Part shown: piece by piece, positions 36,251-44,868 of the stretch | Numbering within the stretch: position 1 is the stretch's first letter | Layout of the letters: each line of letters opens with the position of its first letter | Source of the DNA: Paenibacillus sp. PCH8 | Lineage (GTDB): Bacteria; Bacillota; Bacilli; Paenibacillales; Paenibacillaceae | Assembly (NCBI RefSeq): GCF_002968835.1 | Contig: NZ_PKQK01000002.1 | Location: 1 to 64,000 of the forward strand | Length of the DNA: 64,000 bases | Reading direction: 5' to 3' | Made by a program: the position numbers and the translations under genes | Notes under the pieces: generated by a model | The model's input: only the letters and a program-made list of their open reading frames with translations | Databases searched by the model: none | Told to the model about the DNA's origin: nothing

Positions 36251-37156
36251 TCAGGTCTGGCGAGCCGGCTCCAGATCAGCCGCTGCGTGTTCATCTCCCG
36301 GATGCAAGTCAATCACATATCGTCCCGGCGCAATCAGCGCCGCCTGATGCTCACAACGCCAGCGACGTCCGCCAGAAGAACCCAGCGTCTGTCCATCCTG
36401 AAGAACATCTCCCTGATCAAATATGTAATACGCCGCACCCAACAGGGTTTGGGCTACCGTATCCGGATCGAGACCGACGAAGTGACACTGTACGTCAGGC
36501 ACACCCAGCGCAGACAAGCCTACCGTATCCATGACCAACTCGCGCTGTTCCTCCGTACCTCCCGCCTGATACATCCGAACGTTCATGGCTGCATACAGAT
36601 GTTCCTCACGTTCCTGAGCTTGCGTATACGCCTCGGGTTCAACCAACTTATCACTGCCATACCAATACAGTGCCTCGCAAGTTAAACTCTCCATGACTGC
36701 CAGTACAGTCTTCTGGAACAGCTCCAGGCGCTGTTTGCGAGGCATGGCAGCTGTGAACATATCATGTATTCGGATGGAGTAACGCGCAGCTTCTACAGCT
36801 TGTCCCGCTTCTGGCCAATGCCACGCTTGCTGCAAGGCACCACCGAAGCGTGCTCGATCCGCAACTTCATGCACCGGAAGCATACAGGTCTGTGCAGGGA
36901 TATTCCCTTCCTGAAAGGATACCTTATGATCCAGATGATAGAAGACCAGCATCTCAGGCTCCTGCTCTCTTGCCCCTGGCTTCACGTCCAGTCGGACTTG
37001 TCCAGTGTGACGAATCAGAGCTTCCTGCAAGCGCAGGCGGTCCACTTCCGGACGTTCATGGAACAAGAGTTCAACCATATACACCGGATGAAATCCGGAA
37101 GGCACTTCCTTGCTTTCAGTATTTACTTCTTTGAATTCTTTTGATTCATTCGTCAT
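36251..37156 (-). CDS. DUF4261 domain protein
   Basis: 301-residue soluble protein of the DUF4261 family, seen in VYMVELLFHERPEVDRLRL, LDHKVSFQEGNIPAQTCML, ALYWYGSDKLVEPEAY and LGVPDVQCHFVGLDPDTVA. The family has no known function. It follows the YutE-like gene by nine bases and ends the likely run Dabb - small membrane protein - YutE-like - DUF4261. The long, Glu-rich front (NESKEFKEVNTESKEV) is poorly conserved in type. Confidence 0.82.
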   Translation of the reverse strand: MTNESKEFKEVNTESKEVPSGFHPVYMVELLFHERPEVDRLRLQEALIRHTGQVRLDVKPGAREQEPEMLVFYHLDHKVSFQEGNIPAQTCMLPVHEVADRARFGGALQQAWHWPEAGQAVEAARYSIRIHDMFTAAMPRKQRLELFQKTVLAVMESLTCEALYWYGSDKLVEPEAYTQAQEREEHLYAAMNVRMYQAGGTEEQRELVMDTVGLSALGVPDVQCHFVGLDPDTVAQTLLGAAYYIFDQGDVLQDGQTLGSSGGRRWRCEHQAALIAPGRYVIDLHPGDEHAAADLEPARQT

Positions 37157-37165
37157 GCTATTTCC

Positions 37166-37627
37166 TCATTCCTTACGCTGTCCCTCGGCCTGTGCCGCCT
37201 TGAAAGGACCAAGCTCTTTTTCGACGTAGGCACTCACCTGTGTGGTAAAATGTTCAAGGATTACCGGTAGCTCTACGCTAAGCGGATGAAGCTCGGCCCG
37301 CTCCCAACTATAATAATCCTGTACCAGTGGCTTGCGTAATAAGACAAGCTGACGCAATACCTCATAGGTGGCCTGTTCAAAAACCTTTTCTTCGTAATTA
37401 ATCTGAATAATATCATCATAACTGCTCGCATCTCTCATAATGAAACCATCAATTAGATAACTTCCCACATCGGTAACAATCTCAATCGCTAGGTGAAGAC
37501 AACGTTCCTGTACCATACCCAACATGAGACTGCCATCCCAGGCCTCAGCTGCCCGGCGAAGCCCCTCGGATACTTCCGGTACAGCCGCAAGCCGGCGGGC
37601 AATCTGTTCTCTGTTCACATAATACAT
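37166..37627 (-). CDS. YutE-like HepT-fold protein (DUF86)
   Basis: 153 residues, helical, related to B. subtilis YutE and the HepT/DUF86 family: LAIEIVTDVGSYLIDGFIMRDASSYDDII and LLRKPLVQDYYSWERAEL. HepT toxins carry RX4HXY; here the place reads RKPLVQDY, so the catalytic His is Gln. No MntA-type nucleotidyltransferase antitoxin is next to it. It is therefore probably not an active HEPN RNase. Part of a compact minus-strand run with a 36-residue membrane protein upstream and DUF4261 downstream. Confidence 0.8.
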   Translation of the reverse strand: MYYVNREQIARRLAAVPEVSEGLRRAAEAWDGSLMLGMVQERCLHLAIEIVTDVGSYLIDGFIMRDASSYDDIIQINYEEKVFEQATYEVLRQLVLLRKPLVQDYYSWERAELHPLSVELPVILEHFTTQVSAYVEKELGPFKAAQAEGQRKE

Positions 37628-37650
37628 TCGTTCACTTCCCGTTCAGTGAA

Positions 37651-37761
37651 TTATCGGTTCCGTTTCCCTTTACGCTTAAGCCAGAAAATCATCACAGGAC
37701 AAGCGATCAGAAACACAACAAAAATATATAGAAATTCCATAACGTCTCTTAAATCGCTCAT
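37651..37761 (-). CDS. 36-residue membrane protein
   Basis: Short reading frame of 37 codons. It encodes MSDLRDVMEFLYIFVVFLIA, then CPVMIFWLKRKGKRNR: one membrane helix and a basic tail predicted inside. AAAGGGGA stands seven bases before the ATG at 37761. It lies 23 bases upstream of the YutE-like gene and 39 bases after the Dabb gene, all on the same strand. Its ribosome site, helix and position support a real gene; function unknown. Confidence 0.65.
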   Translation of the reverse strand: MSDLRDVMEFLYIFVVFLIACPVMIFWLKRKGKRNR

Positions 37762-37800
37762 GCAGAGTCCCCTTTATTTCAAAGTCGTGTGAATGACAGA

Positions 37801-38088
37801 TCAGATTTCGTAGTCCACGGCGATCGACTGTTCTCTGACTTCGTTCATGTATTTGATTACTTCCTGATGTAGCGGATGCACCTGATAGGCCTGAAGATCT
37901 TCCAGGGATGCAAACTCCGCTGTAAGTGAAATGTCGAACGATCTGTCTGATCGAAGTACATCAATCCCTACCTCAAGTGAAATCAGAACATCAATTTTGC
38001 CTTCCAGATTGCGTAGAACTTGGGCAGCGGCTTCAATACTTTCCACGGAGCGATCTTTCATTTTGAACAGGACAATATGTTTAATCAT
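37801..38088 (-). CDS. Dabb (stress-responsive alpha-beta barrel) protein
   Basis: 95 residues, full length for the dimeric alpha-beta barrel family: MIKHIVLFKMKDRS, SLEVGIDVLRSDRSFDISLTA, and the end HPLHQEVIKYMNEVREQSIAVDYE. Roles of bacterial members are unclear. I start at ATG 38088, about nine bases after GAGGTG; an extension of four residues to TTG 38100 is possible. Confidence 0.87.
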   Translation of the reverse strand: MIKHIVLFKMKDRSVESIEAAAQVLRNLEGKIDVLISLEVGIDVLRSDRSFDISLTAEFASLEDLQAYQVHPLHQEVIKYMNEVREQSIAVDYEI

Positions 38089-38208
38089 CTGAGCAAGCAC
38101 CTCGTTTAGTATAATAATAGAAATGAATGAATTTTCGTGTATCCAAAATATATCATAACGTTCTCTATTACGAAAGGATACTTGGAAACGTTCTCTTATA
38201 AAGAAAAC

Positions 38209-38757
38209 CTAATCCGAACTCTTCCCTTTCGGATCAGGTTTCTCCTGAGGCACATCCTCCGTCCGATCCACGGATTCCTTCTGCATAGTTTGTCCTGTTT
38301 CGGCCTGCTGTTTCATGCTGTCCGGGCTCTGCTGCGGTGTGGGCCATTCCCGGTCAGCCAGATTACCCTGACCTTCTTGCTTTTTAAGCACCATGATTGC
38401 CTGTCTAAGCTTATTCGGCAATGGAAGTCCGATCCTGGCATAGTTTTCGGTAATAGAGATCAGTTCATTCACCAGATAGAAATAAATGGCTCCCCCTTTG
38501 ATAATATCGGTTCCCATGAGCAGATCAATTCGGTGGGCAAGCAGAATAACGGTCAGCATCAGACCTTTGCGGGCCAGCCCCCAAAAACCAATGTTGCTGT
38601 TTAATCCGGTACCCGTTCTTACCGCCGCTGCTATACCTGTGATATAATCTACAGCCATCGCGACCGCGAGCAGGGTAAGCAGTTGATCCCACCCGCCAAA
38701 AGCAAACGTAACAAATGCTCCCGAGACGGCAGCAAAGGTATTCACAGCTGGACTCAC
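38209..38757 (-). CDS. Holin-like protein (phage holin 4/TcdE-BhlB family)
   Basis: 182 residues: three membrane helices (about 15-100) with the family motif MAVDYITGIAAAVRTG and GLARKGLMLTVILLAHRID, then a long charged cytoplasmic tail of about 70 residues (KKQEGQGNLADREWPTPQQS...), much longer than usual for the family. No endolysin or other phage gene is adjacent. The start is GTG 38757 close behind GAGG. A hairpin at about 38206-38241 overlaps its 3' end and may terminate it. Confidence 0.8.
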   Translation of the reverse strand: MSPAVNTFAAVSGAFVTFAFGGWDQLLTLLAVAMAVDYITGIAAAVRTGTGLNSNIGFWGLARKGLMLTVILLAHRIDLLMGTDIIKGGAIYFYLVNELISITENYARIGLPLPNKLRQAIMVLKKQEGQGNLADREWPTPQQSPDSMKQQAETGQTMQKESVDRTEDVPQEKPDPKGKSSD

Positions 38758-39203
38758 GTTCCTCACCTCTCCCTTACACTTGGTTACCCTACAATATATG
38801 TAAAAGTAAGAGATTTGACAGGTCACATGTCATGTTAAACTTGCGGATTTATAATTTCAGATTTGTGCACACTATGCATCCTGCCTGCTGATGAAAATTA
38901 TATATTTTTGGGCAAATCAGGTAAATAACCCGCATCGTATCAACAAAAATAGATAAAAGTTCTTTAGACCTATTAATGAGTAATTAGAACTATTTTATTT
39001 ATGTCACTCATCGATTTCTTCCCTCATTTTTAGTGAAACATTGTAATCTAGGAATATACTAGGATGTGAATTGCGCGTGGTCTAGTTCGTAGTTCCCTCT
39101 TTATCGCGGATTGACGCATTGACGCATTTGAAACCGGTAAACCCGGCACTTGAAAGTACCCCGTTATTTATTGTAGTATTTGGTTAAAAAAATCGGAGGA
39201 AAT
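38758..39203. other. Non-coding region before the tandem-HTH gene
   Basis: About 445 bases without a credible gene on either strand. A TTGACA occurs at about 38814-38819 on the plus strand without a matching -10, and a short direct repeat ATTGACGC occurs twice near 39113-39130. Otherwise I see nothing definite; its length suggests a long leader or regulatory region. Confidence 0.5.
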
Positions 39204-39800
39204 ATGCCTAATCAACCAGAACAACATTCTATCCAGGCGTGGTCTCTGATCAACCGTAAATACTTGGGAAAAGGTGTCCGTGTTAAACGATTCCGCAAAC
39301 CGACACGCTGTCAAATTCGCAATCGTGTTCTTCTTGCCGTGCTGATGGCCAATGATATCAAGTTGTCCCAGCTCGCTGAAGACCTCTCCATCTCTTCACG
39401 CAGTGTCAGTGCGTGGGTGTATGAAGGTCGGATACCCGGCAGTACCAATTTGGACAAGACATGCCAATTACTTGGCTACCCGCGACACATTCTCTTCAAT
39501 GAAGAAGTGGTGCGCAATAGCCCTGTCATATGTCAACCCGAGCCATCCCGCTTCATGAAGCGTACGGTGACTCGTTCTCCGGTTAGTAACCGTATTCTGA
39601 CAGGCTTGTGTATGGTCCATGATTTGTCGGTGACAGATGTCAGCCACTGGATCGGGGTTCATCCCGGCACTTTCCGCAAATGGCTGCATCAGGGAACGCT
39701 GCCTTCTGCTGCGTTTCAGGAACAAGCGGAGCAATTTTTCCGCATCCCCAAAACCATTTTGTTCGCAGATGTCATCTTGAAAGATCGTCGCAACAACTAA
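39204..39800 (+). CDS. Protein with two tandem HTH-like repeats
   Basis: 198 residues, basic. Residues 40-98 and 129-187 are two copies of the same 59-residue unit, alignable without gaps with 13 identities by hand. Each has a helix-turn-helix look (KLSQLAEDLSISSRSVSAWV; SVTDVSHWIGVHPGTFRKWL), then G-x-(I/L)-P, and each ends in ILF. Such units resemble XRE-like DNA-binding domains, so it probably binds two half-sites. Family not recognised. The ATG follows GGAGG. A long non-coding region lies upstream and a terminator downstream. Confidence 0.8.
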   Translation: MPNQPEQHSIQAWSLINRKYLGKGVRVKRFRKPTRCQIRNRVLLAVLMANDIKLSQLAEDLSISSRSVSAWVYEGRIPGSTNLDKTCQLLGYPRHILFNEEVVRNSPVICQPEPSRFMKRTVTRSPVSNRILTGLCMVHDLSVTDVSHWIGVHPGTFRKWLHQGTLPSAAFQEQAEQFFRIPKTILFADVILKDRRNN

Positions 39801-39814
39801 ATAAGCGAACAGCC

Positions 39815-39855
39815 AAAAGGCTCTGTTCTCCCCAAGGGAGGCCAGAGCCTTTTTA
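39815..39855 (+). terminator. Intrinsic terminator after the tandem-HTH gene
   Basis: Stem AAAAGGCTCTG / CAGAGCCTTTT followed by T5. Confidence 0.88.
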
Positions 39856-40034
39856 AGTTAAACTCTATGAACTGAACAATATCCCTCTCTACCGGACTTG
39901 AAGCAGTCTCCTTGCTGTTTAATCAGTTATGTCAGTTAATCTACCCTTTTCGTATTTCCCTCCAACCAGCGCCATTACAGACACGCTACAAGCCAGGCTT
40001 ATGCATTCCATGGAGATTTGATCGCCATATAAGC

Positions 40035-41189
40035 TCAAATGACCCTCGTGTTCAACACTTCATTGATGTATTTTAGACCGGTATACCGGTTTCGCAGTGT
40101 ATGTGCTGTCGTCAGCGCATGCTCCACCATCTCCCGGGTTACTCCGAGCTGTTCCGTTGTGGTGGGCCCACCTACTTGTTCCAGCCACCCAGTGATCTGA
40201 GATGCTTCAGGCAGAGACTCATACACGCTGAACACCGGTTCTCCCGATGTCTGAGCAAGCTCCTTATATTTCTCCGTAATCAAAGCACAGGCTACACCCA
40301 CTTTGGCACCATGCAAAACGGGTCTTCGCCCCGCTTCCATCAAATCCATCTCCCAAATGTGGGAGATGTGATGTTCACCCCCAGATGCCGGGCGGGAATG
40401 ATCAATAATCAACATGGATAACCCGGATACAATAAGTGCATCCATTAATACAGCCACGCCTTCAGACTGCCCCTCCGCAATAGCATTCACATGATCTATA
40501 CAGGTATTCAGCGCTTCCTCTGTAATCCGATAAGCAACCGGACAGAACGGTTCCCCTCCCATTTCATGAGAAACAATCCAGTCTGCCAGCGAAGTATATT
40601 TACCGAGCATATCTCCAAATCCTGCAGCAGTCATCACTTGAGGGGCCTGCTCCAGAATGTCCATATCGGCAAAGATGGCTTCGGGCGGTACAGCCTGAAA
40701 TGTCTGCTTGACTCCGCTTACAATTAAGGGTGCACCCGCAGAAGTGAACCCATCAACCGAAGCCGCGGTCGGCACGGACAGAAAAGGCTTGTTCATTTTG
40801 GAACAAACGAATCGCACCAGATCATGGATGGTGCCCGAACCCACGGCGATAACAGCCTGACTTTCCAGGCTCACACCCAATATGATTTGTACAATGGCGG
40901 CTTCGTCAGCAACGATATCCCCCGTGCGGTTCTCCCGCATTGCCATCTCATCTACATGGATTCCCATGCCCCGAATACTGCTCAGTACATCCGATCCAGC
41001 TGCGCGAAATGTATGCTGATCATAGACAACCGTCACTCGATCGTACCCACGCTCAGACAGATAACCCGGCAACCTTTGAATGGCTCCAGCTTCCAGATGA
41101 ATCAGCATGTTCACCACTCGATGTGGATGACCGCAAGCACATTGCTGTGCCTCTTCGTTCCATGCCGCCATTCGTTCGTTCATATTCAT
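40035..41189 (-). CDS. egsA: sn-glycerol-1-phosphate dehydrogenase (AraM/EgsA)
   Basis: 384 residues. Reduces dihydroxyacetone phosphate to sn-glycerol 1-phosphate, the archaeal-type backbone that Bacillales use for heptaprenylglyceryl phosphate. NAD(P)-binding motif AVGSGTIHDLVRF, then TAASVDGFTSAGAP, and metal ligands in GEHHISHIWE and HGAKVGVACAL. ATG 41189 lies nine bases after GGGAGGG. A terminator-like hairpin at 41256-41297 sits in its probable leader. Confidence 0.92.
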   Translation of the reverse strand: MNMNERMAAWNEEAQQCACGHPHRVVNMLIHLEAGAIQRLPGYLSERGYDRVTVVYDQHTFRAAGSDVLSSIRGMGIHVDEMAMRENRTGDIVADEAAIVQIILGVSLESQAVIAVGSGTIHDLVRFVCSKMNKPFLSVPTAASVDGFTSAGAPLIVSGVKQTFQAVPPEAIFADMDILEQAPQVMTAAGFGDMLGKYTSLADWIVSHEMGGEPFCPVAYRITEEALNTCIDHVNAIAEGQSEGVAVLMDALIVSGLSMLIIDHSRPASGGEHHISHIWEMDLMEAGRRPVLHGAKVGVACALITEKYKELAQTSGEPVFSVYESLPEASQITGWLEQVGGPTTTEQLGVTREMVEHALTTAHTLRNRYTGLKYINEVLNTRVI

Positions 41190-41249
41190 TCGCTCTGACC
41201 CTCCCATATGAGATATCATGCATAATTAACTGGTTAAAACCACAAAATG

Positions 41250-41297
41250 AAAAAAGGAAATAAAATGTGATGATTTTCCTGATCACACTTTACTTCC
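41250..41297 (-). terminator. Terminator-like hairpin in the egsA leader
   Basis: 16-base arms (GGAAGTAAAGTGTGAT and ATCACATTTTATTTCC on the minus strand, 14 of 16 paired) with a 10-base loop, followed by T6. It lies 61 bases upstream of the egsA start and not after any minus-strand gene that lacks its own terminator. Confidence 0.65.
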
Positions 41298-41348
41298 TGT
41301 ACCCTTATTTTGCAAATCCATAACTCCCATTCCCAAGCAGGTGAATTG

Positions 41349-41534
41349 ATGAAATTAACCAAAGAAACAGGAATTTCGCTCGGATTTCTCGCTGGAACTA
41401 CCTTTGGTAGCGGTATCGCTTTTTTGTTTCAATTCCAGTCGGTCGACGTTATTGCCAGTGTTACGTTATTTGGCATTGCTGGAGCTATTGCCGGACTCCT
41501 GATGGCAGTCATTCTGCACCAGCGTCAGCATTAG
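41349..41534 (+). CDS. Small two-helix membrane protein
   Basis: 61 residues: two hydrophobic helices (GISLGFLAGTTFGSGIAFLF and VTLFGIAGAIAGLLMAVIL), short basic ends (LHQRQH). AGGTG stands six bases before ATG 41349. Glycine-rich helices suggest tight packing. It lies between divergent egsA and a converging tRNA. Function unknown. Confidence 0.62.
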   Translation: MKLTKETGISLGFLAGTTFGSGIAFLFQFQSVDVIASVTLFGIAGAIAGLLMAVILHQRQH

Positions 41535-41580
41535 ATTACAACCGTGTATTACAGGATTCACACAAATGATCAATCAAATA

Positions 41581-41626
41581 AAGAAAGGTTCGTGAATTGC
41601 CCTGGAGCAACTCACGAACCTTTCTT
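41581..41626. terminator. Terminator of tRNA-Leu
   Basis: 15-base perfect stem AAGAAAGGTTCGTGA / TCACGAACCTTTCTT, with an inner TTGC/GCAA. It should stop minus-strand transcription from the tRNA and can also serve the plus-strand small gene. Confidence 0.88.
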
Positions 41627-41645
41627 ATTTAAATACGTTCTTCGA

Positions 41646-41728
<83 letters not shown>

Positions 41729-41979
41729 ATAATATGTATCTCCTCATCCACAGATGAAAAGTGTTCCGGTGAAGCAATTCCTTGTTTTACCGTAATTCAG
41801 AGTATACATGCTCCAAAATTAAAATGCAACTTCTTTTTTATTCATTCTCAAATAGGACATATGTCCTTTTTTCTCAACTTCAAACGCTCTATCGTAGCCA
41901 TTAATGATTTCAATAACCAGGTAGACATGATGAATGAATGCGATTGAATAAGAATAACAACTCAAAGGAGAGATTCACT

Positions 41980-42972
41980 TTGAATACAGCCAAACTTTGC
42001 TTTATCGGTGCAGGGTTCCATGCATCCACCAATATATACCCTTCTGTGGTTGAGACTGGAGCACACATTCAGGCCATTGCCACTCGCAATATAGAACGCT
42101 CCGAAGCCGCTCTGCGGCGGTTTGGTAGCAAGGGTACAGCATATGACAACGCCAGGCTTATGTTACAGCAGGAGTCATGTGACGGAGTCGTTGTCGTTGC
42201 CCAGCCTGACGATCAAACTACGCTTGTTCTTGAGTGTATTCAGGCTGGCAAAAACGTATACGTAGATAAACCGCTCGGATGGAACGCCATCGAAGCCGCC
42301 ACTGTAGCTGAAGCTGCCGAGAAGGCCGGTGTCATCGTCATGGTGGGTTTTATGAAACGGTATGCTCCAGTATATATGAAACTCAAGGAGCTCATCGATG
42401 GTGGTTCGTTAGGTAAAGTACGTTCATTCCAAATGAAGTTCGCTGTAGACAGCACGCCATTTTGCAAAGATGAGGAACAGTTCATGAAGCTCGCTGCCAT
42501 TCATATGGTCGATCTGATGCGTTTCCTGTTCGGAGAAGCCGTGAGGGTTACAGGCACAACCTTCAAGGATGGGGAACATATTAATCAAAGTATTTCCTTT
42601 GTATTTGATCATAACGTAGTGGGCAGCACGTATTTTACCGGGATGAGTGCATGGTCACGAGAAAGCGAAAGTGTGCTCGTTACCTTCGATGACGGATTTG
42701 CGTTATCTGAAGAAATCAGCACACTCACTATTCATCAATCCCGAATTTCAGACAGCCTTCCCTGGAAATCTCTTGAGGAGCAGGATACCGTATTCACTGC
42801 CTCAGGCTCTCCCATGTCTGGTGCTTACCGTGACCTTTACCTGCGTGGATTCGTTGGTGAGATGGCTCATTTCATCGCATGTTGCCAGAACCAGTCTGTC
42901 CCGCATTCGAGCGCCAAGGATAACATTGGAACGATGGCTCTGTGTGACACTATTCTGTCGTCACTGAAATGA
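41980..42972 (+). CDS. Gfo/Idh/MocA-family oxidoreductase
   Basis: 330 residues. N-terminal Rossmann fold (CFIGAGFHAST), the conserved KNVYVDKPLGWNAIEA with the catalytic-type Lys, then VGFMKRYAPVYMKLKELI and the C-terminal beta-sheet domain with AAIHMVDLMRFLFG. Members oxidise or reduce sugars and inositols with NAD(P). TTG 41980 lies nine bases after AAAGGAGA; the 14 extra residues of an upstream ATG lack a site. No sugar transporter is adjacent, so substrate unknown. Confidence 0.9.
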   Translation: MNTAKLCFIGAGFHASTNIYPSVVETGAHIQAIATRNIERSEAALRRFGSKGTAYDNARLMLQQESCDGVVVVAQPDDQTTLVLECIQAGKNVYVDKPLGWNAIEAATVAEAAEKAGVIVMVGFMKRYAPVYMKLKELIDGGSLGKVRSFQMKFAVDSTPFCKDEEQFMKLAAIHMVDLMRFLFGEAVRVTGTTFKDGEHINQSISFVFDHNVVGSTYFTGMSAWSRESESVLVTFDDGFALSEEISTLTIHQSRISDSLPWKSLEEQDTVFTASGSPMSGAYRDLYLRGFVGEMAHFIACCQNQSVPHSSAKDNIGTMALCDTILSSLK

Positions 42973-43047
42973 CGTATATACGTATATTTTTATCATTTAT
43001 ACATCCAGAGAAGAGGAAATAGTCATATGTTAGGTGTAACCAGACCG

Positions 43048-43086
43048 AAGAAGCTGCCCCCTGTTCATACGGAAGCAGCTTCTTTG
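43048..43086. terminator. Hairpin between Gfo/Idh and GGDEF genes
   Basis: Stem AAGAAGCTGC / GCAGCTTCTT between converging genes, with a short T tract on the plus strand. Confidence 0.65.
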
Positions 43087-43087
43087 C

Positions 43088-44704
43088 TTATTTAATAACC
43101 GTCTGGATCGTAACGGTGCGGTTACGTCCCTCTTCCTTCGCTTGGTACAATGCATTATCTGCCAAGTGAAACAATTCTGTCGCTGTTGCGGAATGCAGCG
43201 GGAACTCCGCAATACCTGCCGATATAGTGACGGGACGATCTACAGGCACCACACTTTCTTCAACTGAAATTCGAATACGTTCAGCCATCTCAAAAGCCAA
43301 GTCGGACTCGGAATTCCGTAACAGAACGACGAACTCCTCACCTCCAAAACGAGCACAGATATCTTCTGGCCGCACCGATAATTGAATGATATTAGCGATG
43401 TGTTTTAGCACTTCATCCCCGGCGTGATGCCCGAATGTATCATTAATGGATTTGAAGCGGTCAATATCCAGAACAATAATGGAGAACGGATCTCCCTCCT
43501 GAATCCAGTCCTGAATGACTTCTTCAAAGGTTCTACGATTGTTCATCCCGGTTAATACATCTGTTCTGGCATCATAGGAAAGCTGGTCCTTCTGCTTCCT
43601 AAAGTTCGCCATGGCGCCAACAACCGTTCGTGTGAGAAGATCCGCCTCTCTGTTCCAGTGCGGCTTCAGTACGGACAGCTCCACTTGTCCCTTGTCGACC
43701 TGATTCACCAGATCACCCAATAGCACAAAGGGACGCGCAAGCTTGCGCGCAACCTGAATTACAATTAGAGTGAGTACCAGAAACGGGACTGAAGTATACA
43801 GCAACAACAACTGGATATGATGATTGAGCTGATCATACACCGTTTGGGTTGGAGACACGACCACAATGCCCCAGCCGGTTGAAGGAACTTTGTAATATCC
43901 CGCAAGGGAATCCACACCTGCCAGATTGTTGTATTGTTCTTTCCCCGTTTGGTCTTTTAGCAGCTTCTGCACCACTTTATTCTTGCTGACATTTTCACCT
44001 ATTCGGTTGGTGTCTGGATGAAATAACAATGTGCCTTTCTGATCCACTATAAAGAAATATGAACCATTGCTTGTCTTCAACTGACTCCCAAAAGACAGAC
44101 TCAAGATATTATTTTCCTGCAAATAAATATTGCCGCCGATCGTGCCCTTGTACTCTCCTGTCGAAGTAAAGATGGGTTCACTAACAAAAACAATTCTTCG
44201 CTTCGTTCTTGGTGTTTGGTATGCTTTGGAAATATACGAATCTCTCGACTTAATCGCTGCTTTAGCCGCTTCAGAACTAACATGCCGACCTATGCTGTCC
44301 TTTAAATAGGGTGATGTGGACAGGACAACTCCCGTCTCATCTACAAGCGAAATAGAGTTAAAATAGTTACTGCTATTACGAATCAAATCGAGTGTGGAAC
44401 TCAGTTTATCCGTATCGGAGAAGTCCAATTCCGGGAAATATTTAGCTGCATATTTTAAGCTCTCCTGCATGGAACTAAAAAGCGAGTCCAGCGTTTGGCT
44501 TACTTGCACAGCACTTGCATAATTAAGGGACAGGGTGTTATCAATGAGTGACTGTTTCTGGGATGTATAGGATGAGATGACCATGATGGTTAATGTCATT
44601 AAGACCGAAATGGTAACCAACCCGCCAAGCAAAGCAGTAAGACTGATCTTCTTCGTATTTTTTAATTTTCTTCGTAATCTGGATACTCTCTTATGTGCAA
44701 TCAT
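43088..44704 (-). CDS. Membrane diguanylate cyclase with dCache sensor
   Basis: 538 residues: membrane helix (about 20-45), extracellular double-Cache domain (about 45-290), second helix (about 295-315), HAMP-like linker, and a GGDEF domain. The catalytic loop is ARFGGEEFVVLL, with DIDRFKSINDTFGHHAGD for metal and substrate binding. RPED exactly five residues before GGEEF is a product-inhibition I-site. It should make cyclic-di-GMP in response to an external small ligand. ATG 44704 follows GGGGGAAG. Confidence 0.92.
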   Translation of the reverse strand: MIAHKRVSRLRRKLKNTKKISLTALLGGLVTISVLMTLTIMVISSYTSQKQSLIDNTLSLNYASAVQVSQTLDSLFSSMQESLKYAAKYFPELDFSDTDKLSSTLDLIRNSSNYFNSISLVDETGVVLSTSPYLKDSIGRHVSSEAAKAAIKSRDSYISKAYQTPRTKRRIVFVSEPIFTSTGEYKGTIGGNIYLQENNILSLSFGSQLKTSNGSYFFIVDQKGTLLFHPDTNRIGENVSKNKVVQKLLKDQTGKEQYNNLAGVDSLAGYYKVPSTGWGIVVVSPTQTVYDQLNHHIQLLLLYTSVPFLVLTLIVIQVARKLARPFVLLGDLVNQVDKGQVELSVLKPHWNREADLLTRTVVGAMANFRKQKDQLSYDARTDVLTGMNNRRTFEEVIQDWIQEGDPFSIIVLDIDRFKSINDTFGHHAGDEVLKHIANIIQLSVRPEDICARFGGEEFVVLLRNSESDLAFEMAERIRISVEESVVPVDRPVTISAGIAEFPLHSATATELFHLADNALYQAKEEGRNRTVTIQTVIK

Positions 44705-44868
44705 GTTTACTTCCCCCGGATTTTCATGAAAAGGCATACTTATTTTATTTTACACGAAAGTTGTTAAGAAGATATAAAGAAGGTTTGATATCTTAACAAT
44801 CAGATTACAAATACGACAATTCAATGACAGATAGATATTTATGGATTCCAACCAGCTGCAGCCCAACT

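Noticed and set aside
38209..38757. Prophage region suggested by the holin
   Set aside because: No capsid, tail, integrase or lysin genes lie on either side, and the neighbours are housekeeping genes.
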